Under the pieces are notes generated by a model that did no database searches, had not been told where the DNA came from, and was given only the letters and a program-made list of their open reading frames with translations. DNA of 64,000 bases. It comes from Pseudoalteromonas sp. NC201. GTDB taxonomy: Bacteria > Pseudomonadota > Gammaproteobacteria > Enterobacterales > Alteromonadaceae. This document shows positions 34,501-43,005 of the stretch, in pieces. Position numbers and translations under genes: made by a program. The stretch is taken from contig NZ_CP022522.1 of assembly GCF_002850255.1 (NCBI RefSeq), forward strand, positions 1,859,125 to 1,923,124. The letters run 5' to 3'. The stretch's first letter is position 1. Each line of letters opens with the position of its first letter.

Positions 34501-36382
34501 CGTATTTGGTAACGGGATGCTGCTATCTAAGCACATTCGCTTACAAGCGGCATTCAACCACATGCACATCTTTATCGATCCAAACCCAGATGCAGCAAGC
34601 TCGTATGTAGAGCGTGAGCGTCTATTTAATCTGCCACGTTCAAGCTGGGAAGATTATAATAAGGATCTGATCTCTGAGGGCGGTGGTATTTTCTCTCGTG
34701 CAGCGAAAGCAATTACGCTAAGCGCTGAAATGAAGAAAATGATAGGCACTAAGAAGTCGAGCATGACACCAAACGAGTTGATCAAAGCATTATTGAAGAT
34801 GCCAGTTGATTTACTGTGGAATGGTGGTATTGGTACTTACATCAAGTCTAAATCTGAAACTGACGCTGAAGTAGGCGACCGTGCAAACGACGCGCTACGT
34901 ATCAACGGTGGTGAGCTTGGTGCGAAGATATTTGGTGAAGGTGGTAACTTAGGTGCTACTCAGCTGGGTCGTATCGAATTTGCTTCAAACGGCGGTCGTA
35001 TCAACACTGACTTTATCGACAACGTAGGTGGTGTTGCCTGTTCGGATAATGAAGTTAATATCAAGATCCTACTTAACGGCCTAGTTGCTGAAGGTGAATT
35101 GACGAATAAGCAGCGTAACGAATTACTGTATTCAATGACTGATGAAGTATCAGAATTGGTACTGAAAGATTGTTACCGTCAAACGCACACGCTTTCGGTT
35201 ACTAAGTCTAAAGGTCCAGCGACGCTGAAAGAGAAAGTACGCTTTATCCATGCACTTGAAAAAGACGGCAAGTTAAATCGTGCAATCGAATTCTTACCAA
35301 CTGATGAAGAGCTAGCAGAGCGTGCGGCGGCAGGTAAAGACCTAACGCGTCCTGAGCTATCTGTACTGGTTTCTTACTCTAAGATGGTATTAAAAGAGAC
35401 ATTAGTTGTTGATGAGATCTCAGAAAATCCATACTACCGTCAGTTGCTAGTGAACTCGTTCCCAGCACCGCTGCGCGAGCGCTTCAATGCTGCGATGGAT
35501 AATCACCCGCTACGTAAAGAGATCATTGCAACGAAACTTGCAAACAATATCGTTAACGATATGGGTCTAAACTTCATGGTTCGTATGCACGAAGAGACAG
35601 GTGCAACGGATGCAGAAATTGCGGTTTGCTACTCAATTGCAAGTGCAATCTTTGAAATGAAGGAAACGTGGTCAGCGATTTCTGCGCTAGATAATAAGAT
35701 CCCAGCGGCAGTTCAAACGGAAATGCTATATCAATTACGTCGTACAGTTCGCCGTGCAACGCGTTGGTTCTTGCGTCACCGTGACAAGTCTCAAACTATC
35801 GAGCAAACCATCGCGTTCTTTGCACCAACATTTAAAGATTTAAGTGCAAATCTACACAACTACATGGTTGCAAATGAAAGCGAGCAGATCGTTGATAAAG
35901 CACGTGACCTTGAATCTCAAGGTGTACCAGCTGAAATTGCACTGCGTATCGTGTCACTTTCAAGCTTGTTCTCGGTCATGGACTTAGCGGAAGTTGCACA
36001 TAGCTCAGGTCGTAAGATCGGTGTTGTGTCTAATACCTACTTCACGCTCGGTGCAAACATGGGTCTACATTGGTTCCTTGACCAAATCACGGCTCAACCT
36101 GTTGCAAACCATTGGCAGGCGCTTGCTCGAGCTTCATATCGTGAAGAGCTTGATTGGCAACAGCGTTCATTGTCAGAGGTTGTGTTAAACAGCTTTGCTG
36201 GTGATGACAGTGATATCAATGAACAGATTGAACAGTGGATGGATAAGCAAGCAGGCTTACTACACCGTTGGCAGCAAATGCTAACTGAGTTTAAGACGTC
36301 GCAAAGTCATGACTTTGCTAAGTTCTCAGTTGCACTTCGTGAGCTAATGTTACTAAGCCATAACTGCGATACTTCCAAATAA
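31544..36382 (+). CDS. NAD-specific glutamate dehydrogenase, large (180-kDa) type
   Basis: A 1612-residue protein of the L-GDH180 class. It has an N-terminal regulatory region (residues ~1-700, ACT-like segments) and a catalytic part with [35 protein letters not shown] (substrate Lys) and the NAD-domain motif [14 protein letters not shown]. It deaminates glutamate to 2-oxoglutarate and ammonium, working mainly in catabolism of amino acids. The length matches the family. Codon use is very even. It is a single gene with a strong terminator, just upstream of pyrD. Confidence 0.97.
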   Translation: [1612 protein letters not shown]

Positions 36383-36398
36383 TCTAGAAATCGCTACA

Positions 36399-36429
36399 AT
36401 ACCCCAGCTTTGACTGGGGTATTTTTTTG
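36399..36429 (+). terminator. Intrinsic terminator after NAD-GDH
   Basis: Stem ATACCCCAG/CTGGGGTAT with loop CTTTGA, followed by TTTTTTT. Confidence 0.9.
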
Positions 36430-36519
36430 TCTAATGCCATTGGCATAATCCATTTAGCTAAAGTTACACTTGGGTAATTTTAGCTAAGTCGATTACGTTA
36501 TCAATACTGAGGAGCTACC

Positions 36520-37530
36520 ATGTTTTACGATCTTGCGCGTCGTTTTATGTTTAATAAAGATGCGGAGTGGGCACACGATTTTGCCCTAAACAACCTGCGC
36601 CGCTTTGCGAATACGCCAATGAGCCTTGCATGGTCTCAATCAGTTCAAGACAAACCAGTTAATTTTCTAGGGTTAGAGTTTAAAAATCCAGTCGGGTTGG
36701 CCGCCGGTCTTGATAAAAATGCTGAGTGTATCGAAGCATTTGCGCAAATGGGTTTTGGTTTTATTGAAGTAGGGACTGTCACGCCGAGACCACAAGCGGG
36801 CAACGACAAGCCTCGGATCTTTCGTCTACCCGAAGCAAATGCGATTATTAACCGCATGGGATTCAATAACAAGGGCGTTGATTACCTAGTCAACAATGTA
36901 AAAGCAGCAAAATACGATGGGATCCTTGGGATCAACATTGGTAAAAATAAAGATACACCGAATGAGCAAGGTAAAGATGACTACATTCACTGTATGAGAA
37001 AAGTATTTGAGCAAGCTTCATATATCACTGTGAATATCTCTTCACCAAATACACCGGGTCTTAGAGATCTACAATATGGCGAGGCGCTGGACGATCTATT
37101 GCAAAGCCTGAAAAATGAACAGATGGATCTGATCGCCAAGCATAACAAGTCGGTGCCTATGTTGGTAAAGATCGCACCAGATGTTGATGGCGTTCAATTA
37201 ACTCAGATAGCAGAATCATTAGTTAATAATCGTATCGATGGTGTTATTGCAACTAATACAACATTAGCCCGTGATGCGGTAGAAAACCTAGAGCACGGTA
37301 ATGAAGCAGGCGGTTTGTCTGGTAGACCTGTTCGTGAAAAATCGACGCATGTTGTCAGCGAATTGAAGCGTATTACCGACGGTAAGCTACCAATCATCGG
37401 TGTAGGTGGTATTGACAGTGCGGAATCTGCAAAAGAGAAATTTTCAGCTGGTGCAGATTTAGTACAAGTCTACACAGGCTTTATATATGAAGGTCCAGCG
37501 CTTGTTAAAAAGATCGTTTCGTCCTTATAA
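36520..37530 (+). CDS. pyrD: Dihydroorotate dehydrogenase, quinone-dependent (class 2)
   Basis: A 336-residue protein with the N-terminal amphipathic helices of class 2 enzymes ([20 protein letters not shown]) that dock to the membrane. It has the FMN barrel with [12 protein letters not shown], the catalytic Ser region [15 protein letters not shown] and the C-terminal [19 protein letters not shown]. It oxidises dihydroorotate to orotate, giving electrons to quinone, the fourth step of UMP synthesis. Followed by zapC, as in E. coli. Confidence 0.98.
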   Translation: MFYDLARRFMFNKDAEWAHDFALNNLRRFANTPMSLAWSQSVQDKPVNFLGLEFKNPVGLAAGLDKNAECIEAFAQMGFGFIEVGTVTPRPQAGNDKPRIFRLPEANAIINRMGFNNKGVDYLVNNVKAAKYDGILGINIGKNKDTPNEQGKDDYIHCMRKVFEQASYITVNISSPNTPGLRDLQYGEALDDLLQSLKNEQMDLIAKHNKSVPMLVKIAPDVDGVQLTQIAESLVNNRIDGVIATNTTLARDAVENLEHGNEAGGLSGRPVREKSTHVVSELKRITDGKLPIIGVGGIDSAESAKEKFSAGADLVQVYTGFIYEGPALVKKIVSSL

Positions 37531-37651
37531 GGATCGGTCATATAACTAAATGATCCAAAACAAAACGTTATTATAAAAAATTTCATCATTGCGTTTTTCG
37601 CGTTATACTCCCACTTACTAGTTGAGCTAATTGGTTGGTGGGAGAGAAGTT

Positions 37652-38179
37652 TTGCAAGCTTCAAAAGAGTGGCAATGGATCCGCTGCACAGAAAGGAACA
37701 GGTTGTTAATTGATTTGGGTGACGAGCTTCAGCTTTGCACGCCTTTTCGTTTGCGCCACCTTACTGAGGACTCAACCGCTAATCCCAATTTTAGTCTCAG
37801 CGAAGCTGAATTTTATCAGAGTGTATTTTCCTACCTTTGCGGGTTTGGTGTTTGGAATGAGCCCAGATGCTGCCAAATCGCTTTAAATGCAACTGCGGCA
37901 AAGTTTCATCTGCAACCGATGCAAGCAAAAAGCTGGTTTTTTAAGCCATATTTTGGTGGTGAACCTGTGAGTGAGGCGGTTGTGTGTTTAAATTCCAAGT
38001 TAAGCCGCGGCGAGTTTCTAATTATCGAGCATGATGGTCAGTCAAGTCTTTGTTTAAGCTTGAGTGAGCAATTTATTCTTGATGAGGGAATAGAGCTTGA
38101 ACAATTTCAAGCGATAAAAGTACTGAACGATCGGTTAGCGCCTCTTGTGTTAACACACCGAGTTCATCAAAGCGCATAG
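37652..38179 (+). CDS. zapC: Cell division protein ZapC
   Basis: About 175 residues from a TTG start at 37652, with GGGAGAG ending 6 bases upstream; E. coli ZapC is 180. The opening (ASKEWQWIRCTERNRLLIDL) aligns with ZapC, and the gene sits between pyrD and rlmKL, the conserved ZapC position. ZapC binds FtsZ and promotes bundling of protofilaments in the early divisome. A longer frame from 37631 would start within the ribosome site. Confidence 0.85.
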   Translation: MQASKEWQWIRCTERNRLLIDLGDELQLCTPFRLRHLTEDSTANPNFSLSEAEFYQSVFSYLCGFGVWNEPRCCQIALNATAAKFHLQPMQAKSWFFKPYFGGEPVSEAVVCLNSKLSRGEFLIIEHDGQSSLCLSLSEQFILDEGIELEQFQAIKVLNDRLAPLVLTHRVHQSA

Positions 38180-38268
38180 CCAATTTCATCTCATCGTTTA
38201 TTGACCAGCAATTATTTCCTGTATTAATCTGTACCTAATTTGAGTTGTTTGTTGATCTAGGAAACAGA

Positions 38269-38652
38269 ATGCGCTGCCTCTGCGATAAAACATTAAAACT
38301 AACTTATGCCGACGCTGAAGGACATTGCGGTTATCAATGTCAGTCATGCGGTGCCATTTGGTTGCCGCGCAAATTTATTGATTCCATTAAACATACTTAT
38401 CACTTTAGTTATACCGATTTTACTGCGAAGCGGTCGTTGGTTGAGCGTGACGTTTTACAATTATGCCCTGATGATGGTCATACACTTAAAGACTATACGC
38501 TCTTTGAAGCTAGTTTTAGTGAGTGCGGGTGCTGTGGTGGCGTGTGGTTTGAAAAAGGGGAGCTCCATAACTTACTGCAAAATTACCAAAGCAGGAACTC
38601 GAACATAAGCGCGCTAGATAAGTTAAATTTTCTGAACTTGCTAAATTTTTAA
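38269..38652 (+). CDS. TFIIB-type zinc-ribbon protein
   Basis: A 127-residue protein with two zinc ribbons: CLCDKTL with CQSCGAIWLPRK (residues ~3-38) and CPDDGH with CGCCGGVWFEKGEL (residues ~65-100). The WxxxGEL ending is a mark of zf-TFIIB. ATG 38269 follows AGGAAAC. In E. coli ycbX stands between zapC and rlmL, so this is a lineage-specific gene in a conserved block. No function is known; metal storage, or nucleic-acid or protein binding, are possible. Confidence 0.75.
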   Translation: MRCLCDKTLKLTYADAEGHCGYQCQSCGAIWLPRKFIDSIKHTYHFSYTDFTAKRSLVERDVLQLCPDDGHTLKDYTLFEASFSECGCCGGVWFEKGELHNLLQNYQSRNSNISALDKLNFLNLLNF

Positions 38653-38744
38653 CGTAATTTATCCCCATACAACCAAGCTCAACTAATAACTAACGATAAC
38701 TTGTGTGTTATACTGCGCCCAGTTGAAATTTAAGGGTATTCAAA

Positions 38745-40856
38745 TTGCAATTTATCGCATTGACATCTATTGGTGTAGAGCAGTTACTGGTTGAAGAATT
38801 AACCGAGTTTGGTTTTGAAATAAATAAGCAAACCGTTGGTTCAGTTAAGTTCACAGGTGCTAATCTAGACGTACAAAAGTTCTGTATGATGACACGATTT
38901 GCAACGCGCGTGATGTTGCTTATTGATGACAAACCAGAAGTGAATGACAAAGATTCTCTCTACAAGTTTGTTCGTTTTCAGGCATGGCAAGATTGGTTTA
39001 GCCCAAAGCAGACCTTTGCAGTAGAGTTTAATGGTACGAATAATGCGCTTAAAAATACGCAATTCTCTGGCTTGGTGGTTAAGGATGGGATCGTTGACTA
39101 CTTCAATGATCTGTTTGAGCAACGTCCAGATGTTGACAAACAGACACCGGATATTCGCATCATAGCGAAATTATCTAAGCAAGGCTGTGTGCTATATATC
39201 GATTTCTCGGGACCTCGCTTATCTGATAGAGGTTATCGTGACAAACAAGGTAAAGCGCCAATTCGTGAACATTTAGCGGCAGCGCTGGTTAAACGTAGCG
39301 GCTGGCTTGAAGATACTAATAAGCCGCTTTTTGACCCCTGCTGTGGTTCTGGCACGTTATTAATTGAAGCGGCATCTATGGCGCTTGGCTTACCTACTAA
39401 CCTTAATAAAGATTTTGCCTTTAAACGCTTGCCGAGTTTTCGTGAAAGTAAGTTCACCGAGCTTAAAGCACAATTAAAGGTACAACCAGAGCACAAGAGC
39501 TTATGGCTGATCGGTAGTGATATCGATGAACGTGTGCTGTCAATTGCTGAGCGTAATGCCAAGCGCGCAGGCGTTGAGTCACATATTAAGTTTAAGTTTG
39601 AAGATGCCAATCACCTTAGCCTTGCTGCTAAACGTCCTGGCACTGTGCTGAGTAACTTGCCTTATGGCGAACGTCTAGGTGGTATGGCTGAAATTATTAC
39701 GCTATATCGCAATATGGGTATCGCCTTTAAAAAGCACTATAAAGACTGGAATTTGGCGTTACTTGCGAGTGAAGAAAGCCTATTAAAAGTGCTAAAACTA
39801 GCGCGTAAAAAGTCTTATAAATTCAAAAATGGCCCGCTCGATGTGCTGCTTAACTTGTATGAAATGAATGAAATGCAGGTACAGCAAAATAAACAGAGCA
39901 GTGGGCTTAATTTTGAAGGCTCGACTGCGTTTGGCAACCGCTTGAAGAAAAATCTACAAGGCTTAAAATCTTGGCTGAAAAAAGAAGACGTTAATGCATA
40001 TCGTGTTTATGACGCGGATATCCCTGAGTACAATGTTGCGGTTGATGTATATAACGACAACGCAGTCATCTTTGAATACAAAGCGCCAAAAGAAATTGAC
40101 GATAGCGTTGCACAAAAACGTTTGCAAGACGTGATCACACTGACCGCCGAGCAGCTTAATATCGACCCGCTAAACATCGCGGTAAAAGTAAGAAAGCGCC
40201 AAAAAGGTCAAGAACAATACAAAGCCCTAGACAAGCAAAACCGTACTGAGGTAGTAGAAGAGTACGGTGCTAAGTTTAAGGTTAACCTATTTGATTATCT
40301 CGATACTGGTCTATTCCTTGACCACCGTTTAGCCCGCAAGTTTATTCAGCAACATTCGAAAGATAAACGCGTGTTGAATCTATTTGCATACACAGGTAGT
40401 GCTTCTGTGCACGCTGCAGTTGGCGGTGCTAAGTCTGTTACCACAGTAGATATGTCAAAGACCTATCTAAAATGGGCTGAGGAAAACTTTGAGCTAAATG
40501 GTTTGAAGAATCCACGTTTCAGATTTGAGCAAGCGGATTGCTTAAAATGGCTTGAAAGAGCAGTTGGTCAATATGATTTGATATTCTTAGACCCACCAAC
40601 ATTCTCTAACTCTAAACGTATGTCTGACGCATTTGATGTACAAAGAGATCATTTAAAACTATTTGGTTGGGTAAAGAAGATATTAGCACCGAACGGTGTA
40701 CTACTGTTTTCTAACAACAAACGCGGATTTAAAATCGATGAAATGGGACTTGCGGCACTTGGCCTAACCGCTGAGGAATACTCATCGCAAACCTTGTCTT
40801 TGGATTTTAAGCGTAACAAACAAATTCACAACAGCTGGTTGATCCGTCATGATTAA
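38745..40856 (+). CDS. rlmL: Bifunctional 23S rRNA methyltransferase RlmKL
   Basis: A 703-residue fusion as in E. coli (702). It has an N-terminal THUMP domain, the RlmL half (DPCCGSGTLLIEAA SAM loop) for m2G2445, and the RlmK half (NLFAYTGSASVHAA, LDPPTFSNSKRM) for m7G2069. The RlmL motif IV reads NLPYGER instead of the usual NPPYGER, a change that still resembles the functional NLPY of KsgA. The start is TTG (38745) with AAGGG upstream. It overlaps the glutaredoxin-like gene by 8 bp. Confidence 0.96.
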   Translation: MQFIALTSIGVEQLLVEELTEFGFEINKQTVGSVKFTGANLDVQKFCMMTRFATRVMLLIDDKPEVNDKDSLYKFVRFQAWQDWFSPKQTFAVEFNGTNNALKNTQFSGLVVKDGIVDYFNDLFEQRPDVDKQTPDIRIIAKLSKQGCVLYIDFSGPRLSDRGYRDKQGKAPIREHLAAALVKRSGWLEDTNKPLFDPCCGSGTLLIEAASMALGLPTNLNKDFAFKRLPSFRESKFTELKAQLKVQPEHKSLWLIGSDIDERVLSIAERNAKRAGVESHIKFKFEDANHLSLAAKRPGTVLSNLPYGERLGGMAEIITLYRNMGIAFKKHYKDWNLALLASEESLLKVLKLARKKSYKFKNGPLDVLLNLYEMNEMQVQQNKQSSGLNFEGSTAFGNRLKKNLQGLKSWLKKEDVNAYRVYDADIPEYNVAVDVYNDNAVIFEYKAPKEIDDSVAQKRLQDVITLTAEQLNIDPLNIAVKVRKRQKGQEQYKALDKQNRTEVVEEYGAKFKVNLFDYLDTGLFLDHRLARKFIQQHSKDKRVLNLFAYTGSASVHAAVGGAKSVTTVDMSKTYLKWAEENFELNGLKNPRFRFEQADCLKWLERAVGQYDLIFLDPPTFSNSKRMSDAFDVQRDHLKLFGWVKKILAPNGVLLFSNNKRGFKIDEMGLAALGLTAEEYSSQTLSLDFKRNKQIHNSWLIRHD

Positions 40857-41079
40857 ATGTACTTTATTTCACACCGATGGTTGTCATCTTTGTGAAGAAG
40901 CATTGGCGATGTTAATTCAATTTTTGCCTGAAGCCGAAATTGAACTCGTTGATATCGTCGATAGTAAAGAGACGATGACGGAATATCAATATAGAATTCC
41001 AGTGATTAAAAAAGGCGAGACAGGTCAGGAACTTGGCTGGCCTTTTACTCAACAACAACTACAAGAATTTATAGAATAA
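40849..41079 (+). CDS. Glutaredoxin-like protein with CHLC motif
   Basis: A 76-residue thioredoxin-fold protein (DUF836-type). The redox motif CHLC is in TDGCHLCEEALAML, and the cis-Pro loop is YRIPVIKKG. It is a likely dithiol reductant of unknown partner. It overlaps the end of rlmKL by 8 bp and precedes uup by 1 bp, so it is translationally coupled to both and part of an rRNA/ribosome-related transcript. Confidence 0.8.
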   Translation: MIKCTLFHTDGCHLCEEALAMLIQFLPEAEIELVDIVDSKETMTEYQYRIPVIKKGETGQELGWPFTQQQLQEFIE

Positions 41080-41080
41080 T

Positions 41081-42997
41081 ATGGATCTCATTCGAATTGC
41101 TAAAGCCCAACTAGCTTTTGGTTCACACCCTATACTTGACCAAGCTGATGCCGTTATTGAATCAGGCGAGCGCGTTTGTATTGTGGGCCGAAATGGTGCC
41201 GGTAAATCAACGTTACTGAAAGTACTTGATGATCAAGTTCAACTTGATGATGGTGAAATCAACCGTGTTGGTGGATTAAAAGTTTCAAGGCTAGAACAAG
41301 ACCCACCAAAGGGCGCAAATGGGTCGGTCTTTGATTATGTTGCAAACGGTTTACCTGATGTTGCTGAGCTACTCATTGAATTTCATGAAGTCAGTGAAAA
41401 ACTACAAACCAGCCAGTCAGATAAACTGATGACCTCGCTTGAGCGCCTGACTCAGCGATTGGAAAGCGAAGATGCGTGGCGTTTTGAGTCACGGATCAAG
41501 CAAGTGCTTAGCCAGTTGCAATTAGATGCGAATATGCGCCTAGAAGAACTCTCAGGTGGCTGGCTACGCAAAGTTGCACTGGCCAAAGCCTTGGTGAGTG
41601 ACCCAGATTTACTGTTACTCGACGAGCCGACTAACCACCTTGATATGCAAAGTGTCATCTGGCTTGAGCAATTCCTGAAAGAGTTTAAAGGGGGGATCGT
41701 GTTTATCTCTCACGACCGTGCCTTTATTCGCGCAATGGCGACCCGAATTTTAGATTTAGACCGTGGCAAGTTGGTTTCATACCCTGGAGATTATGCGCAA
41801 TATCTAGAACAAAAAGCTCATGATTTAAAAGTGGAAGAGCAACAGAATGCCTTGTTTGATAAAAAGCTTGCCGAAGAAGAAACCTGGATAAGGCAAGGGA
41901 TCAAGGCCCGCCGAACCCGTAACGAAGGGCGTGTGCGAGCACTAAAAGCGCTTCGTGTTGAGCGCAAGCAACGCATCGAGCAACAAGGTAAGACAGACTT
42001 CAACATCGAGACGGCGGATCGTTCCGGTAAGCTGGTCTTTGAAGCGAAACATTTAGACAAAGCATTCCAAGAAAAATGCATTGTAAAGGACTTTTCAACG
42101 CTGGTGATGCGTGGCGATCGTATTGGCTTGGTCGGTCCTAATGGAGCAGGTAAAACTACGCTGTTAAAAATGCTTTTTGGTGACATTAAACCTGACGCAG
42201 GCAGCGTAAAACAAGGCGTGAACCTGGAAGTTGCGTACTTCGACCAATACCGTGAAAAATTGGATGAAGAAGCAACTGTGCAGGATAATGTCGCAGAAGG
42301 TAAGCAAGAAGTAATGATGGGCGGCCGCTCACGTCATGTGCTTGGCTATCTGCAGGACTTTTTATTTCCGCCTGCGAGAGCTCGAACCCCTGTAAAGGCA
42401 TTATCAGGCGGTGAAAAAAACCGCTTATTGCTTGCAAAGCTCTTCCTTAAGCCTTCAAATATTATTGTGCTGGACGAGCCAACCAATGACTTGGATATTG
42501 AGACGCTTGAGTTACTTGAAGAAATCTTAAACCAATACCAAGGCACGGTGTTAGTCGTCAGCCACGACCGAGAGTTTATCGATAATACCTGCGGCAGTGT
42601 CTGGGCGTTCGAAGGCGAGGGCTTGGTGACAGAAATTGTTGGCGGTTATAGTGATTTTGAACTGTACCAGCAAAGACGAGAGCAGCAGAAGAAAGAGGCA
42701 CAAAAGGTTCATCAAGAAAAACAGCAACAAGCCGAGACTAAAAAAGCAGCTGCACCAGCTCGTTCAAATAAGCTGAGTTACAAATTAAAACTTGAATTAG
42801 AGTCGCTGCCCAGTAAAGTAGAGGAACTTGAAGAGGCTGTGAATAAACAACAAGCACTGGTCAGCGATCCAGACTTCTTTAAACAAGATCAAGAAACGAC
42901 CCACAAGGCATTGAACCATTTGACTGAGCTAGAGTCGAAGCTGGAAGCCGCGTTTGAACGCTGGGAAGAACTAGAAGCATTACAGAATCAGCAGTAA
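41081..42997 (+). CDS. uup: ABC-F ATPase Uup
   Basis: A 638-residue protein with two ABC domains (GRNGAGKST and GPNGAGKTT Walker A; LSGGWLRKVALAKAL and LSGGEKNRLLLAKLF signatures; LLLDEPTNHLD and IVLDEPTNDLD Walker B). It has a charged linker and a C-terminal coiled coil that binds DNA in E. coli Uup. There are no membrane segments. Uup acts on ribosomes and affects transposon excision frequency. Order rlmKL-grx-uup follows the E. coli rlmL-uup block. Confidence 0.95.
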   Translation: MDLIRIAKAQLAFGSHPILDQADAVIESGERVCIVGRNGAGKSTLLKVLDDQVQLDDGEINRVGGLKVSRLEQDPPKGANGSVFDYVANGLPDVAELLIEFHEVSEKLQTSQSDKLMTSLERLTQRLESEDAWRFESRIKQVLSQLQLDANMRLEELSGGWLRKVALAKALVSDPDLLLLDEPTNHLDMQSVIWLEQFLKEFKGGIVFISHDRAFIRAMATRILDLDRGKLVSYPGDYAQYLEQKAHDLKVEEQQNALFDKKLAEEETWIRQGIKARRTRNEGRVRALKALRVERKQRIEQQGKTDFNIETADRSGKLVFEAKHLDKAFQEKCIVKDFSTLVMRGDRIGLVGPNGAGKTTLLKMLFGDIKPDAGSVKQGVNLEVAYFDQYREKLDEEATVQDNVAEGKQEVMMGGRSRHVLGYLQDFLFPPARARTPVKALSGGEKNRLLLAKLFLKPSNIIVLDEPTNDLDIETLELLEEILNQYQGTVLVVSHDREFIDNTCGSVWAFEGEGLVTEIVGGYSDFELYQQRREQQKKEAQKVHQEKQQQAETKKAAAPARSNKLSYKLKLELESLPSKVEELEEAVNKQQALVSDPDFFKQDQETTHKALNHLTELESKLEAAFERWEELEALQNQQ

Positions 42998-43005
42998 GGA
43001 TTAAA

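Noticed and set aside
41818..42186. Antisense open frame of 122 codons within uup
   Set aside because: It is a shadow of the uup coding frame; no ribosome site, biased composition.
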